Shown here one piece after another: positions 50,089 through 57,607 of a stretch of 64,000 nt of DNA. Under the pieces are notes generated by a model, which had not been told where the DNA came from, ran no database searches, and saw only the letters and a list, made by a program, of their open reading frames with translations. Position numbers and translations under genes: made by a program. How positions within the stretch are numbered: position 1 is the first letter of the stretch; each line of letters opens with the position of its first letter. The DNA is from Microbacterium immunditiarum. Its GTDB lineage: Bacteria; Actinomycetota; Actinomycetes; Actinomycetales; Microbacteriaceae. The DNA lies in the NCBI RefSeq assembly GCF_013409785.1, contig NZ_JACCBV010000001.1:124001-188000 (forward strand), in the 5' to 3' direction.

Positions 50089-50772
50089 CTAGATCCGGAT
50101 CAGACCCTGCGTCGAGGTGCTCGTGAAGGCACCCGACCAGAACCACAGGCCGGTGAAATGGCCGCGGAACCAGACGTTGTTCCCCTCGACGCTCTCGCCG
50201 TGCGTGAAGGCGTTGAACGTGCCCGTCACGCCCGCCGCGAGCGAGCCGCGGATCGCCGCCTGACGCGTCGGAGCCGCGCGTCCGTTGACGAACGCCTTCG
50301 ACACGCGCTGCTGCGAGCCCAGCATCGCCGGCTGCGGACCACCGCCGATGCGGTTCCCGATCCACGTGACCGGGTCCACCGTCCTGATCAGCTGGCCGTT
50401 GCGGAAGAACCGGATCTCGACGTGGTCGCACGCCCCCTGCGCGTTGCCGGACGCGCCCATCATGCCGATGAGCTGGCCCGCGACGACCTGAGAGCCCGCG
50501 CCGACCTTGAGCGTGTTCTCCTTGATGTGCATGCGCACGATCGTCACGGTGTGCCCGTCGATCTTGTTCGGCAGGTCGATCGCGACCGACACGCCGGCCG
50601 CGGGGGTGAGCACGCCGGCGAACGTCACGCGTCCCGGCTCGATCGCCCGCAGCTCGTTGTATCCGATGAAGTCCGCCCCTGCGTGGGTACGGCCGCCCGG
50701 CCGCGGTGCGCCGAACTGTCCCCCGTTCGAGACGAGCGGTCGTTGGACCAGCCCGTTCCCCCAGACCGTCAT
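50089..50772 (-). CDS. M23-like peptidase with altered zinc motif and SH3-like tail
   Basis: A 227-residue protein. The N-terminal half is an M23-like domain with the first His/Asp in THAGADFIGY (~30-38). The second motif reads CDHVEIRFF (~117) and not H-x-H, so one zinc ligand is replaced by Glu. A C-terminal SH3-like domain (VNGRAAPTRQAAIRG and following) could bind wall. There is no signal peptide. The overall make-up recalls phage-type endolysins. SD GAGGAGAAGG precedes the ATG at 50772. It separates the two paa blocks. Confidence 0.65.
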   Translation of the reverse strand: MTVWGNGLVQRPLVSNGGQFGAPRPGGRTHAGADFIGYNELRAIEPGRVTFAGVLTPAAGVSVAIDLPNKIDGHTVTIVRMHIKENTLKVGAGSQVVAGQLIGMMGASGNAQGACDHVEIRFFRNGQLIRTVDPVTWIGNRIGGGPQPAMLGSQQRVSKAFVNGRAAPTRQAAIRGSLAAGVTGTFNAFTHGESVEGNNVWFRGHFTGLWFWSGAFTSTSTQGLIRI

Positions 50773-50924
50773 GATCCTTCTCCTCACAACCGGCAGGCCG
50801 GATCCGGAGCCTCGGATGCCACGGGCGGCGCTGCGTTCTTGCAAGAGGGGAGGGCCGGGCGGCGCGGGTGATACCCGCGGTGGGCGAGTCAGGCGGGGCG
50901 CGCGGGGTGGCGCGGCATCCCTCG

Positions 50925-51374
50925 CTACGACTTCGGCAGCGTGCGATCGGTGGTCAGCGACCGTCCGCGGAACTCCGCCACGACGTCGCCCGCGTCGTCG
51001 ACGACGGTCACGTCATAGAGGCCGGAGCGCCCGTTGCGCACGCGGCGACGGGCCGTCGCGGTGAGCTTCTGGCCCGCCTGCGTCGACTTCAGGAACGTGA
51101 TGTCGGCGCCCTGCGCCACGGTGATGCGCTCGTCCTCGTTGCACGCGATCGCGAACGCGGTGTCAGCGAGCGCGAACACGATTCCGCCGTGGGTGATGCG
51201 GAAGCCGTTCGTCATGTCGTCGCGCACGATCATGCTCACGACGGAGTGCCCCGGCTCGTCGTGCTCGACCACCATGCCGAGGGCGGCCGAGGCGAGATCG
51301 CGCTCCATCATGGCGCGAGTGAGGCGATCGGATGCCGCGTCGGCGCGGTCGGGATCGGTCGGTTCCGTCGTCAT
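50925..51374 (-). CDS. paaI: hydroxyphenylacetyl-CoA thioesterase (PaaI)
   Basis: A 149-residue hot-dog-fold thioesterase. The HGGIVFALADTAFAIACN segment (~62-79) is the catalytic/CoA-binding motif of PaaI. It hydrolyses ring-hydroxylated phenylacetyl-CoA dead ends and protects the CoA pool. It is transcribed opposite to the rest of the paa genes, with its own presumed promoter. Confidence 0.85.
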   Translation of the reverse strand: MTTEPTDPDRADAASDRLTRAMMERDLASAALGMVVEHDEPGHSVVSMIVRDDMTNGFRITHGGIVFALADTAFAIACNEDERITVAQGADITFLKSTQAGQKLTATARRRVRNGRSGLYDVTVVDDAGDVVAEFRGRSLTTDRTLPKS

Positions 51375-51469
51375 CGAGGGTCTCCGGGTCGAGTTGAGAC
51401 CGAGCCTAATGCGGCCGTGGGCGACGGGGCGGCTTCAGGGCGGTGCATGCAGATTGCCTGCACAGCCGA

Positions 51470-51475
51470 TAGAAT
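51470..51475 (+). promoter_or_regulatory. -10 element of a probable leaderless antitoxin mRNA
   Basis: TAGAAT is followed by six bases and then the ATG at 51482. TTGCCT lies about 17 bases upstream as a possible -35. There is no Shine-Dalgarno. Same spacing as at the other VapB start (42765). Confidence 0.45.
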
Positions 51476-51481
51476 GTCGAC

Positions 51482-51715
51482 ATGGCTGTGACGATCACCG
51501 TGCGGAACGTGCCCGACGAGGTGAGGGACGAGCTCGCAGCGCGCGCCGCCCGGTCGGGCCGCTCGCTGCAGGAGTACCTCAGCATCCAGCTGCGGCACCT
51601 CGCCGAGACCCCGAGCGCCGCTGAGGCGATCACGCGAGCCCGCCTGAACGCGAGGTCGTACCCCGATCTGTCGATGGACGAGATCGTCGAGGCCGTGCAT
51701 GGCGCGCGCCGCTGA
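51482..51715 (+). CDS. FitA/VapB-like ribbon-helix-helix antitoxin
   Basis: A 77-residue antitoxin. The N-terminal VTITVRNVPDEVRDELAARAAR is a classic ribbon-helix-helix, followed by GRSLQEYLSIQL and a C-terminal toxin-binding segment (LSMDEIVEAVHGARR). Its end overlaps the PIN toxin by 17 bases. Together they form a second VapBC-like locus, placed just upstream of paaA. Confidence 0.82.
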   Translation: MAVTITVRNVPDEVRDELAARAARSGRSLQEYLSIQLRHLAETPSAAEAITRARLNARSYPDLSMDEIVEAVHGARR

Positions 51716-52121
51716 CGCGGCGCCCGAGACGGTCGTCATCGATGCGTCGGCGGTGATCGCGCTCGTGACGTCGCGGTCGGCTGCGGCATCCGCTCTCGCC
51801 GAGCGCCTGACCGAGACGTCCCTGCACGCACCCCACCTGCTTCCGACCGAGGTGGACAGCGGCGTACGCGGGCTCATCCTCGGCGCACGCCTCACTCCCG
51901 AACAGGGCGAGGCGGCACGACGCGCCGCCCACGATCTGCCGATCGAGCTGTGGCCGTGGGCTCTGCTCACCGACAGAGCGTGGGAGCTCCGGGCGAACCT
52001 GTCGAGCTACGACGCCGGGTACGTCGCGCTCGCCGAGCATCTCGGCGCTCCGCTCATCACGGGCGACGCCCGCATCGCGCAGGCCGCGGGCGCCCGCTGC
52101 CGCGTCGACGTGTTCCGCTGA
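51699..52121 (+). CDS. VapC-like PIN-domain toxin
   Basis: A 140-residue PIN nuclease. Active-site acids: Asp in VVIDASAVIAL (~15), Glu in LLPTEVDSGV (~52), Asp in SYDAGYVALAE (~104) and Asp in ITGDARIAQA (~123). Overlap with the antitoxin supports co-expression. The tail ends 105 bp before paaA. Confidence 0.84.
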   Translation: MARAADAAPETVVIDASAVIALVTSRSAAASALAERLTETSLHAPHLLPTEVDSGVRGLILGARLTPEQGEAARRAAHDLPIELWPWALLTDRAWELRANLSSYDAGYVALAEHLGAPLITGDARIAQAAGARCRVDVFR

Positions 52122-52169
52122 TCCGGTCGGGCAAGCGGCTCGGGGTGACACGCGTCGGCAGGGTGGTGG

Positions 52170-52197
52170 CATAATAACTGAACGAACGGTCTGTAAT
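52170..52197 (+). promoter_or_regulatory. paa operator/promoter, copy 2
   Basis: CATAAT, 2 bases, CTGAACGAACGGT, 2 bases, GTAAT, with the same spacing as the copy before paaF. It lies 30 bp upstream of the paaA ATG. This indicates that the paaABCDE-G operon and the paaFHZ operon share one repressor. Confidence 0.72.
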
Positions 52198-52226
52198 TCG
52201 GATCGAGGATCCGTCAGGAGTCGACG

Positions 52227-53201
52227 ATGACCACCACCACCCTCGACGAAGAGGTCGAGCGCTCCCCCGAAGAGGCGGCATTCGACGCCATCATCGACGC
52301 CGACTCGCGCGTCGAGCCCCGCGACTGGATGCCCGACGCGTACCGCAAGACGCTCATCCGGCAGATCTCGCAGCACGGCCACTCCGAGATCATCGGCATG
52401 CAGCCGGAGGGCAACTGGATCACGCGGGCGCCGAGCCTCAAGCGCAAGGCGATCCTCATGGCCAAGGTGCAGGACGAGGCCGGACACGGCCTGTACCTGT
52501 ACTCCGCGGCGCAGACGCTCGGCATCACGCGCGACGAGATGACTCAGCAGCTCATCGATGGCCGCGCGAAGTACTCGTCGATCTTCAACTACCCGACTCC
52601 GACCTGGGCCGACATGGGTGCGATCGGATGGCTCGTGGACGGCGCCGCGATCTGCAACCAGGTCCCCCTGTGCCGCGCGTCGTACGGACCGTACGCGCGC
52701 GCGATGATCCGCATCTGCAAGGAGGAGTCCTTCCACCAGCGGCAGGGCTTCGAGATCCTCCTGACCCTGATGCAAGGCACCGCGGCACAGCGCGAGATGG
52801 CGCAGGACGCGGTGAACCGCTGGTACTGGCCGTCGCTCATGATGTTCGGCCCGCCCGACGACCAGTCGCCGAACTCGGCGCAGTCCATGGCGTGGAAGAT
52901 CAAGCGCTTCTCGAACGACGAGCTGCGTCAGCGCTTCATCGGGATGCTCGTGCCGCAGGCCGAGATCCTCGGAGTGACGCTCCCCGACCCGAACCTGCGC
53001 TGGAACGAGGACACCGGCCGCTGGGACACGAGCGAGATCGACTGGGACGAGTTCCGCGAGGTGCTCTCCGGTCGCGGTCCGTGCAACGCCGAGCGGCTTC
53101 AGCGTCGCCGCGATGCGCACGAAGACGGTGCGTGGGTGCGCGAAGCGGCGGCGGAGTACGCCCGCAAGCAGTCCGAGAACGCACAGAAGGCGGTGGCGTG
53201 A
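52227..53201 (+). CDS. paaA: phenylacetyl-CoA epoxidase subunit A, catalytic
   Basis: A 324-residue diiron oxygenase subunit that, with PaaC as structural partner, epoxidises the aromatic ring of phenylacetyl-CoA. Metal-ligand segments QDEAGHG (~82-88) and [12 protein letters not shown] (~165-176) are conserved. SD AGGAG precedes the ATG. It ends in a TGATG junction with paaB. Length and sequence are typical. Confidence 0.94.
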   Translation: MTTTTLDEEVERSPEEAAFDAIIDADSRVEPRDWMPDAYRKTLIRQISQHGHSEIIGMQPEGNWITRAPSLKRKAILMAKVQDEAGHGLYLYSAAQTLGITRDEMTQQLIDGRAKYSSIFNYPTPTWADMGAIGWLVDGAAICNQVPLCRASYGPYARAMIRICKEESFHQRQGFEILLTLMQGTAAQREMAQDAVNRWYWPSLMMFGPPDDQSPNSAQSMAWKIKRFSNDELRQRFIGMLVPQAEILGVTLPDPNLRWNEDTGRWDTSEIDWDEFREVLSGRGPCNAERLQRRRDAHEDGAWVREAAAEYARKQSENAQKAVA

Positions 53202-53506
53202 TGGCGACCCCCGGATCCGACGCCCGCGAGACCTGGCCCCTGTGGGAGGTGTTCGTGCGCGCGAACCGCGGCCTGAGCCACGTGCACGCCGGTTCGCTGC
53301 ACGCGCCCGACGCCGAGATGGCGCTGCGCAACGCGCGAGACCTCTACACGCGCCGCGGCGAGGGCACGTCGATCTGGGTCGTGCCGGCGGATGCCATCAC
53401 CACGAGCGACCCCGACGCGAAGGGCGCGTTCTTCGAGAGTCCGGCCGGAAAGAACTACCGGCACGCCGTGTACTACACGGCGTCGGAGGGGGTGCCGCAC
53501 CTGTGA
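53201..53506 (+). CDS. paaB: phenylacetyl-CoA epoxidase subunit B
   Basis: A 101-residue small subunit needed for epoxidase assembly or activity. The N-terminal WPLWEVFVRANRGLSHVHAGSLHAPD is diagnostic (read as WPLWEVFVRANRG and SHVHAGSLHAPD). Overlaps both paaA (TGATG) and paaC (GTGA) by one to four bases. Confidence 0.94.
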   Translation: MATPGSDARETWPLWEVFVRANRGLSHVHAGSLHAPDAEMALRNARDLYTRRGEGTSIWVVPADAITTSDPDAKGAFFESPAGKNYRHAVYYTASEGVPHL

Positions 53507-54468
53507 CGCAGCCCTTCACCACCACTGACCCCACCACTGACCCCGGTTTGGGGCGGAATACCGACTTTGGGGTGGATGAGACGCGCCCCAAGCGCGGAAA
53601 TCCGCCCCAAACCCCGAATGCTGTGCCCACCGATGACGTGCACGGCGAGGTCACCGTCGACCAGATCGCCCTCGCAGCCGAGCTCGCGGGGGAGGACGGG
53701 CGCGCGGCATCCGCCGAGGTCGCCGAGTACGCCCTGTGGCTCGGCGACGACGCGCTGATCCTGTCGCAGCAGCTCGGGTACTGGATCGCCCGTGCGCCCG
53801 AGCTCGAGGAGGACGTCGCCCTCGCGAACATCGCGCTCGACCTGCTCGGGCACGCCCGATCGCTCCTGCACTACGCGGGCACGTTCGACGGGCGCACCGA
53901 GGACGACCTCGCGTACTGGCGCGACGAGCGCGAGTTCCGGTGCGCGTGGCTGTTCCAGCAGCCCAACGGGGACTTCGCCCACACGATCGTGCGGCAGCTC
54001 GCGGCATCCGCGTGGTGGTTCGAGCTGTACTCGGCGCTGCGCGCGTCCACCGATCCGACACTCGCCGCGATCGCCGAGAAGGCGGTCAAGGAGGTCGACT
54101 ACCACCGCGACCACGCCGTGCAGTGGACGCTGCGGCTCGCGGGCGGCACCGATGAGTCGCGGCGGCGCATGGTCCGCGCGATCGAGGACGTGTGGCCGTA
54201 CGTCGACGAGCTGTTCCGCGACGACCCCCTCATCGACGGCCTCGCGGAGCAGGGCATCGCGGTGCGGCCGTCGAGCCTGCGACCGGCGTTCGACGACGTG
54301 ATCGCCGAGATCTTCGCCGAGGCGGGGCTCGAGGTGCCCGACCCGAACGCGAAGGGTGCATTCGTCTCTGCGGGCGGCGGGCGCCACGGGCGCCACTTCT
54401 CGGCGCTCGGGCACCTGCTGGCCGAGATGCAGGTGCTCGCGAGGCAGCATCCGGGGGCGACATGGTGA
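53503..54468 (+). CDS. paaC: phenylacetyl-CoA epoxidase subunit C, with N-terminal extension
   Basis: A 321-residue ferritin-like structural subunit of the epoxidase. The conserved core begins around YALWLGDDALILSQQLGYW (~residue 80) and ends near LGHLLAEMQ. The first ~48 residues (VTQPFTTTDPTTDPG and following) are atypical. They are encoded by an inverted repeat with 13-bp arms (53545-53557/53601-53613), so they look like an in-frame insertion. GTG start overlaps the paaB stop. The subunit lacks the metal ligands of PaaA by family knowledge. Confidence 0.9.
   Translation: MTQPFTTTDPTTDPGLGRNTDFGVDETRPKRGNPPQTPNAVPTDDVHGEVTVDQIALAAELAGEDGRAASAEVAEYALWLGDDALILSQQLGYWIARAPELEEDVALANIALDLLGHARSLLHYAGTFDGRTEDDLAYWRDEREFRCAWLFQQPNGDFAHTIVRQLAASAWWFELYSALRASTDPTLAAIAEKAVKEVDYHRDHAVQWTLRLAGGTDESRRRMVRAIEDVWPYVDELFRDDPLIDGLAEQGIAVRPSSLRPAFDDVIAEIFAEAGLEVPDPNAKGAFVSAGGGRHGRHFSALGHLLAEMQVLARQHPGATW
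53545..53613. repeat. palindromic element inserted in paaC 5' end
   Basis: Arms GGTTTGGGGCGGA (53545-53557) and TCCGCCCCAAACC (53601-53613) are perfect inverted repeats. Inside, CTTTGGGG and CCCCAAG pair imperfectly. The element is about 69 bp, a multiple of three, and keeps the paaC frame open. It resembles a REP/MITE-like hairpin. Confidence 0.6.
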
Positions 54469-54971
54469 CCGCCACGCGTGAATCGCGCCTCGCCGTCGCG
54501 CGCGAGGCCGCGGCATCCGTGTGCGACCCCGAGGTCCCCGTGCTGACGATCGCCGACCTCGGAGTGCTGCGCGGCGTTCGCCTCGACCCCGATGACCACA
54601 CCCGAGTCGAGGTGACGATCACGCCGACGTACTCGGGCTGCCCCGCGATGGAGGCGATCCGCGACGACCTCGTGCTCGCCTTGAACGACGCAGGCTTCGC
54701 GCACGTCGACGTGCGCACGGTGCTGTCGCCGGCGTGGACGACGGACTGGATGACGGATGCCGCGAAGCAGAAGCTCCGCGAGTTCGGCATCGCTCCACCG
54801 ACCGGACGTGCCCCCGCGCGGGGGCCGATCCGTGTCGCGCTCGGTGTGAAGTGCCCGCGCTGCGGATCGCTCGACACGCGCGAGGTCTCGCGGTTCGGGT
54901 CCACCTCGTGCAAGGCGCTCTTCGAGTGCCGCTCGTGCCTCGAGCCGTTCGACTGGTTCAAGGTGCACTGA
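54462..54971 (+). CDS. paaD: PaaD, epoxidase maturation protein
   Basis: A 169-residue protein with an N-terminal MIP18/SufT-like domain (DPEVPVLTIADLG, TPTYSGCPAM) and a C-terminal zinc-ribbon (CPRCGS...CRSC). PaaD supports cluster or metal insertion into the epoxidase system. ATG at 54462 overlaps the paaC end; a GTG at 54465 is also possible. It ends in TGATG with paaE. Confidence 0.9.
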   Translation: MVTATRESRLAVAREAAASVCDPEVPVLTIADLGVLRGVRLDPDDHTRVEVTITPTYSGCPAMEAIRDDLVLALNDAGFAHVDVRTVLSPAWTTDWMTDAAKQKLREFGIAPPTGRAPARGPIRVALGVKCPRCGSLDTREVSRFGSTSCKALFECRSCLEPFDWFKVH

Positions 54972-56185
54972 TGGAGGCACGGCTGCCGCACGCGCCCACG
55001 ACCGACGAGCACTCGACGCTCGACAACGCGCCCGAAGTCGCGGAGGCGTTCCTCGCGAGCGCCGTCGGCGGCGCGCGCCGCGGGCGCGCGCGGTTCCACG
55101 AGCTCGAAGTCGCCGACGTACGGCCGCTCACCGAGGACGCGATCGAGGTGACGTTCGCCGTGCCCGACGAGCTGCGCGGCGAGTTCGACTACCTCGCCGG
55201 CCAGCACGTCGCGCTGCGCACCCATCTCGACGGGCAGGAGGTGCGGCGGTCGTACTCGCTGTGCCGTCCGCCGTCGGTGGGCGCGGCATCCGGAACCGGT
55301 TCGATCAGCATCGCCATCAAGCGCGACATCGGCGGCCGCTTCTCGACGTGGGCGCACGGCAATCTCCGGCCCGGCGACCGCCTCGACGTCATGAGCCCGC
55401 AGGGGTCGTTCACCTCGGCGCTGGCCGACCTCGACGGGCGCCACGTCGCGGGAATCGCCGCGGGTTCGGGCATCACGCCGCTCATGGCGCTGGCCGCGGC
55501 CGTGCTCGCGCACTCCGACACGTCGCGCTTCACGCTCATCTACACCAACCGGTCGACGAGCGACGTGATGTTCCTCGAGGAGCTCGGCGAGCTCAAGGAC
55601 CGCTACCCCGCCCGGCTCGCGCTGCACCACGTGCTCTCGCGCGAGCAGCGCACGGCTCCGCTGCTGTCGGGGCGCATCGACGAGCCGAAGCTCCGGCGCA
55701 TGCTCGACGTGCTCGTGCCGCCCGCGACGGTCGACGAGTGGTTCCTGTGCGGGCCGCTGGACCTCGTGCAGCTGTGCCGCGACGTGCTGGCGGATGTCGG
55801 CGTCGACCGCGCGCACGTGCGCTACGAGCTCTTCACGACGGGTGAGCCCGGGCAGCCGGCACCCGCCGCGCCTCGGAACGTCGAGGTGCGCCGCGGCGAA
55901 CCCGTCGTGACCGTCGAGCTCACGCTCGACGGCGTCTCATCGACGGTCGAGAGCCCCGTCGACGCGCACGAGACGATCCTCAACGCCGCGCTGCGCGTGC
56001 GGCCCGACGCGCCCTTCGCGTGCACGGGCGGCGTGTGCGGCACCTGCCGCGCGCGGCTCGTGTCGGGCTCGGTGCGGATGACCGAGAACTGGGCTCTCGA
56101 GCCGGATGAGCTCGAGCGCGGGTACGTGCTCACGTGCCAGTCCCACCCGACGACCGAGCGCGTCGTCGTCGACTACGACGGATGA
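54971..56185 (+). CDS. paaE: phenylacetyl-CoA epoxidase reductase subunit
   Basis: A 404-residue flavoprotein that passes electrons from NADPH to the diiron centre. The FAD-binding motif RRSYSLC (~91-97) and the NAD(P) domain GIAAGSGITPLMALA (~160) are followed by a C-terminal plant-type 2Fe-2S ferredoxin domain with CTGGVCGTC (~353) and a final Cys near VLTCQSHP. Complete, last of the paaABCDE set. Confidence 0.94.
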   Translation: MEARLPHAPTTDEHSTLDNAPEVAEAFLASAVGGARRGRARFHELEVADVRPLTEDAIEVTFAVPDELRGEFDYLAGQHVALRTHLDGQEVRRSYSLCRPPSVGAASGTGSISIAIKRDIGGRFSTWAHGNLRPGDRLDVMSPQGSFTSALADLDGRHVAGIAAGSGITPLMALAAAVLAHSDTSRFTLIYTNRSTSDVMFLEELGELKDRYPARLALHHVLSREQRTAPLLSGRIDEPKLRRMLDVLVPPATVDEWFLCGPLDLVQLCRDVLADVGVDRAHVRYELFTTGEPGQPAPAAPRNVEVRRGEPVVTVELTLDGVSSTVESPVDAHETILNAALRVRPDAPFACTGGVCGTCRARLVSGSVRMTENWALEPDELERGYVLTCQSHPTTERVVVDYDG

Positions 56186-56195
56186 ACGGAGTCCC

Positions 56196-56966
56196 ATGAT
56201 CGACCTCACCATCGACGACGGCGTCGCCACGGTCGTGCTCAACAGCCCCGAGAAGCTCAACGCGCTCGACGAGCAGGCGCTCAAGGACCTCGGGTCCGCG
56301 TATGACGAGGCCGAGGCATCCGGTGTCCGCGCCCTCGTGCTGCGCGGCGAGGGGCGCGCGTTCTGCGCGGGCCGCGACATCTCGGGCGTCGACCCCCGCG
56401 ACGACGACGTCATGGGATACCTCGGTGAACTCGTGACCCCGCTGCTGCGCCGAATGTCGGCGTTCCCCGCGCCGACCTTCGCCGCCGCACACGGCGCGTG
56501 CCTCGGAGTGGGACTCGGACTCCTCATCGCGACGGACGTCGTCTACGTCGCCGACAGCGCGAAGGTCGGCTCGCCGTTCGCCGCGCTGGGCGCCACGCTC
56601 GACTCCGGCGGGCACGCCCTGTTCTTCGAGCGGCTCGGCGCGCACAAGACGCTCGACCTCATCTATACGGGACGCCTCATGTCTGGCACGGAGGCTGTGG
56701 CATCCGGGCTGTTCTCGCAGGTCTTCCCGGCGGACGAGGTCGCCGCCGCGACCGAGACGGCGGCGAAGAAGGCGGCGGATGGCGCGACCGGCGCCTTCCT
56801 CGCGAGCAAGGAGCTCGTGCGGCGACTGCGCGACGAGCGCCTCGGCCTGTGGGAGTCGGTCGAGATCGAGAACGCCGCCCAGGCCGCGTTGTGCGACACG
56901 GACGACTACCGCGAGGGGTTCGCGGCGTTCCAGGAGAAGCGGAAGCCGGTGTTCCGCGGGCGGTGA
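56196..56966 (+). CDS. paaG: 1,2-epoxyphenylacetyl-CoA isomerase (PaaG-like)
   Basis: A 256-residue crotonase-family protein converting the epoxide to oxepin-CoA. Motifs: FCAGRDISGVD (~63-74), HGACLGVGLGLLIATDVVY (~105-123) and the catalytic acid region LGATLDSGG (~134). The gap of 10 bases to paaE and SD-like GGAG support operon membership. Assignment to PaaG over another enoyl-CoA hydratase rests on operon position. Confidence 0.85.
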   Translation: MIDLTIDDGVATVVLNSPEKLNALDEQALKDLGSAYDEAEASGVRALVLRGEGRAFCAGRDISGVDPRDDDVMGYLGELVTPLLRRMSAFPAPTFAAAHGACLGVGLGLLIATDVVYVADSAKVGSPFAALGATLDSGGHALFFERLGAHKTLDLIYTGRLMSGTEAVASGLFSQVFPADEVAAATETAAKKAADGATGAFLASKELVRRLRDERLGLWESVEIENAAQAALCDTDDYREGFAAFQEKRKPVFRGR

Positions 56967-56980
56967 CGCTTCGTCTCGCC

Positions 56981-57045
56981 GCGCTCGCTCAGCGATCGAG
57001 ACGAAGCGCTCGCTCAGCGATCGAGACGAAGCGCTCGCTCACCGA
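56981..57045. repeat. tandem 25-bp repeat, REP-like
   Basis: Two exact 25-base copies (56981-57005, 57006-57030) and a partial third, unit beginning GCGCTCGCTCAGCGATC. The repeat lies between convergent paaG and argA and touches the argA stop. Related GCTCGCTC sequences occur at 47018-47100 and 57570-57607. Confidence 0.8.
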
Positions 57046-57554
57046 CCGGGGTCGAGCACCTTCAGCATCCGCGTGTTGCCGAGGGTATTCGGCTTGACGT
57101 GCGCGAGGTCGAGGAACTCCGCGACGCCCTCGTCGGGGCTACGGACCAGTTGCGAGTAGACGTCCGGGTCGACGATGACCTCGCCCATCGGCGAGAACCC
57201 GCGTCGTTCGAAGAACTCGACCTCGAACGTCAGGCAGAACAGGCGCGAGAGGCCCATCTCGCGGGCATCCGCTTCGAGCCGCTCGACCAAGGCTCGTCCG
57301 ACGCCGCGATGCAGCCACTCGTCGAGGACGATGAGCGTGCGGATCTCGCCGAGGTCTTCCCACATGACGTGCAGCGCGCCGCATCCGATCAGATGGCCGT
57401 GCGCGTCTTCGGCGACGACGAATTGCTGCGTCGACTCGTACAGCACGACGAGGTCCTTGCCGAGGAGGATGCGCCGCTGCACGTACGGTTCGAGCATTGC
57501 CTGGATGCCCCGGATGTCGGCGGTGCGCGCCCGCCGGACCGTGAAGTCGCTCAC
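57039..57554 (-). CDS. argA: amino-acid N-acetyltransferase (GNAT, ArgA-like)
   Basis: A 171-residue GNAT enzyme. The acetyl-CoA-binding motif LHRGVGRALVERLEADA (~85-101) and the family segment RRILLGKDLVVLYE (~27-40) match short actinobacterial L-glutamate N-acetyltransferases, the first step of arginine synthesis. No amino-acid-kinase domain, as expected for this type. Stand-alone gene convergent with paaG. Confidence 0.78.
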   Translation of the reverse strand: MSDFTVRRARTADIRGIQAMLEPYVQRRILLGKDLVVLYESTQQFVVAEDAHGHLIGCGALHVMWEDLGEIRTLIVLDEWLHRGVGRALVERLEADAREMGLSRLFCLTFEVEFFERRGFSPMGEVIVDPDVYSQLVRSPDEGVAEFLDLAHVKPNTLGNTRMLKVLDPGR

Positions 57555-57569
57555 GCGTTCAGCCTAGAG

Positions 57570-57607
57570 CGCGCTTCGCCTCGGTCGCTCCGCTCCCTCG
57601 CTCAGCG
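57570..57607. repeat. short GC-rich REP-like sequence
   Basis: GCGCGCTTCGCCTCGGTCG and CTCCGCTCCCTCGCTCAGC resemble the GCTCGCTC/CGAGACGAAGC repeats nearby. It sits in the argA-mftG gap and ends at the mftG stop. Confidence 0.4.

Noticed and set aside
56981-57045. CRISPR-like array
   Set aside because: Units are directly adjacent 25-mers with no spacers, only 2.6 copies and no cas genes nearby; it is a simple tandem repeat.
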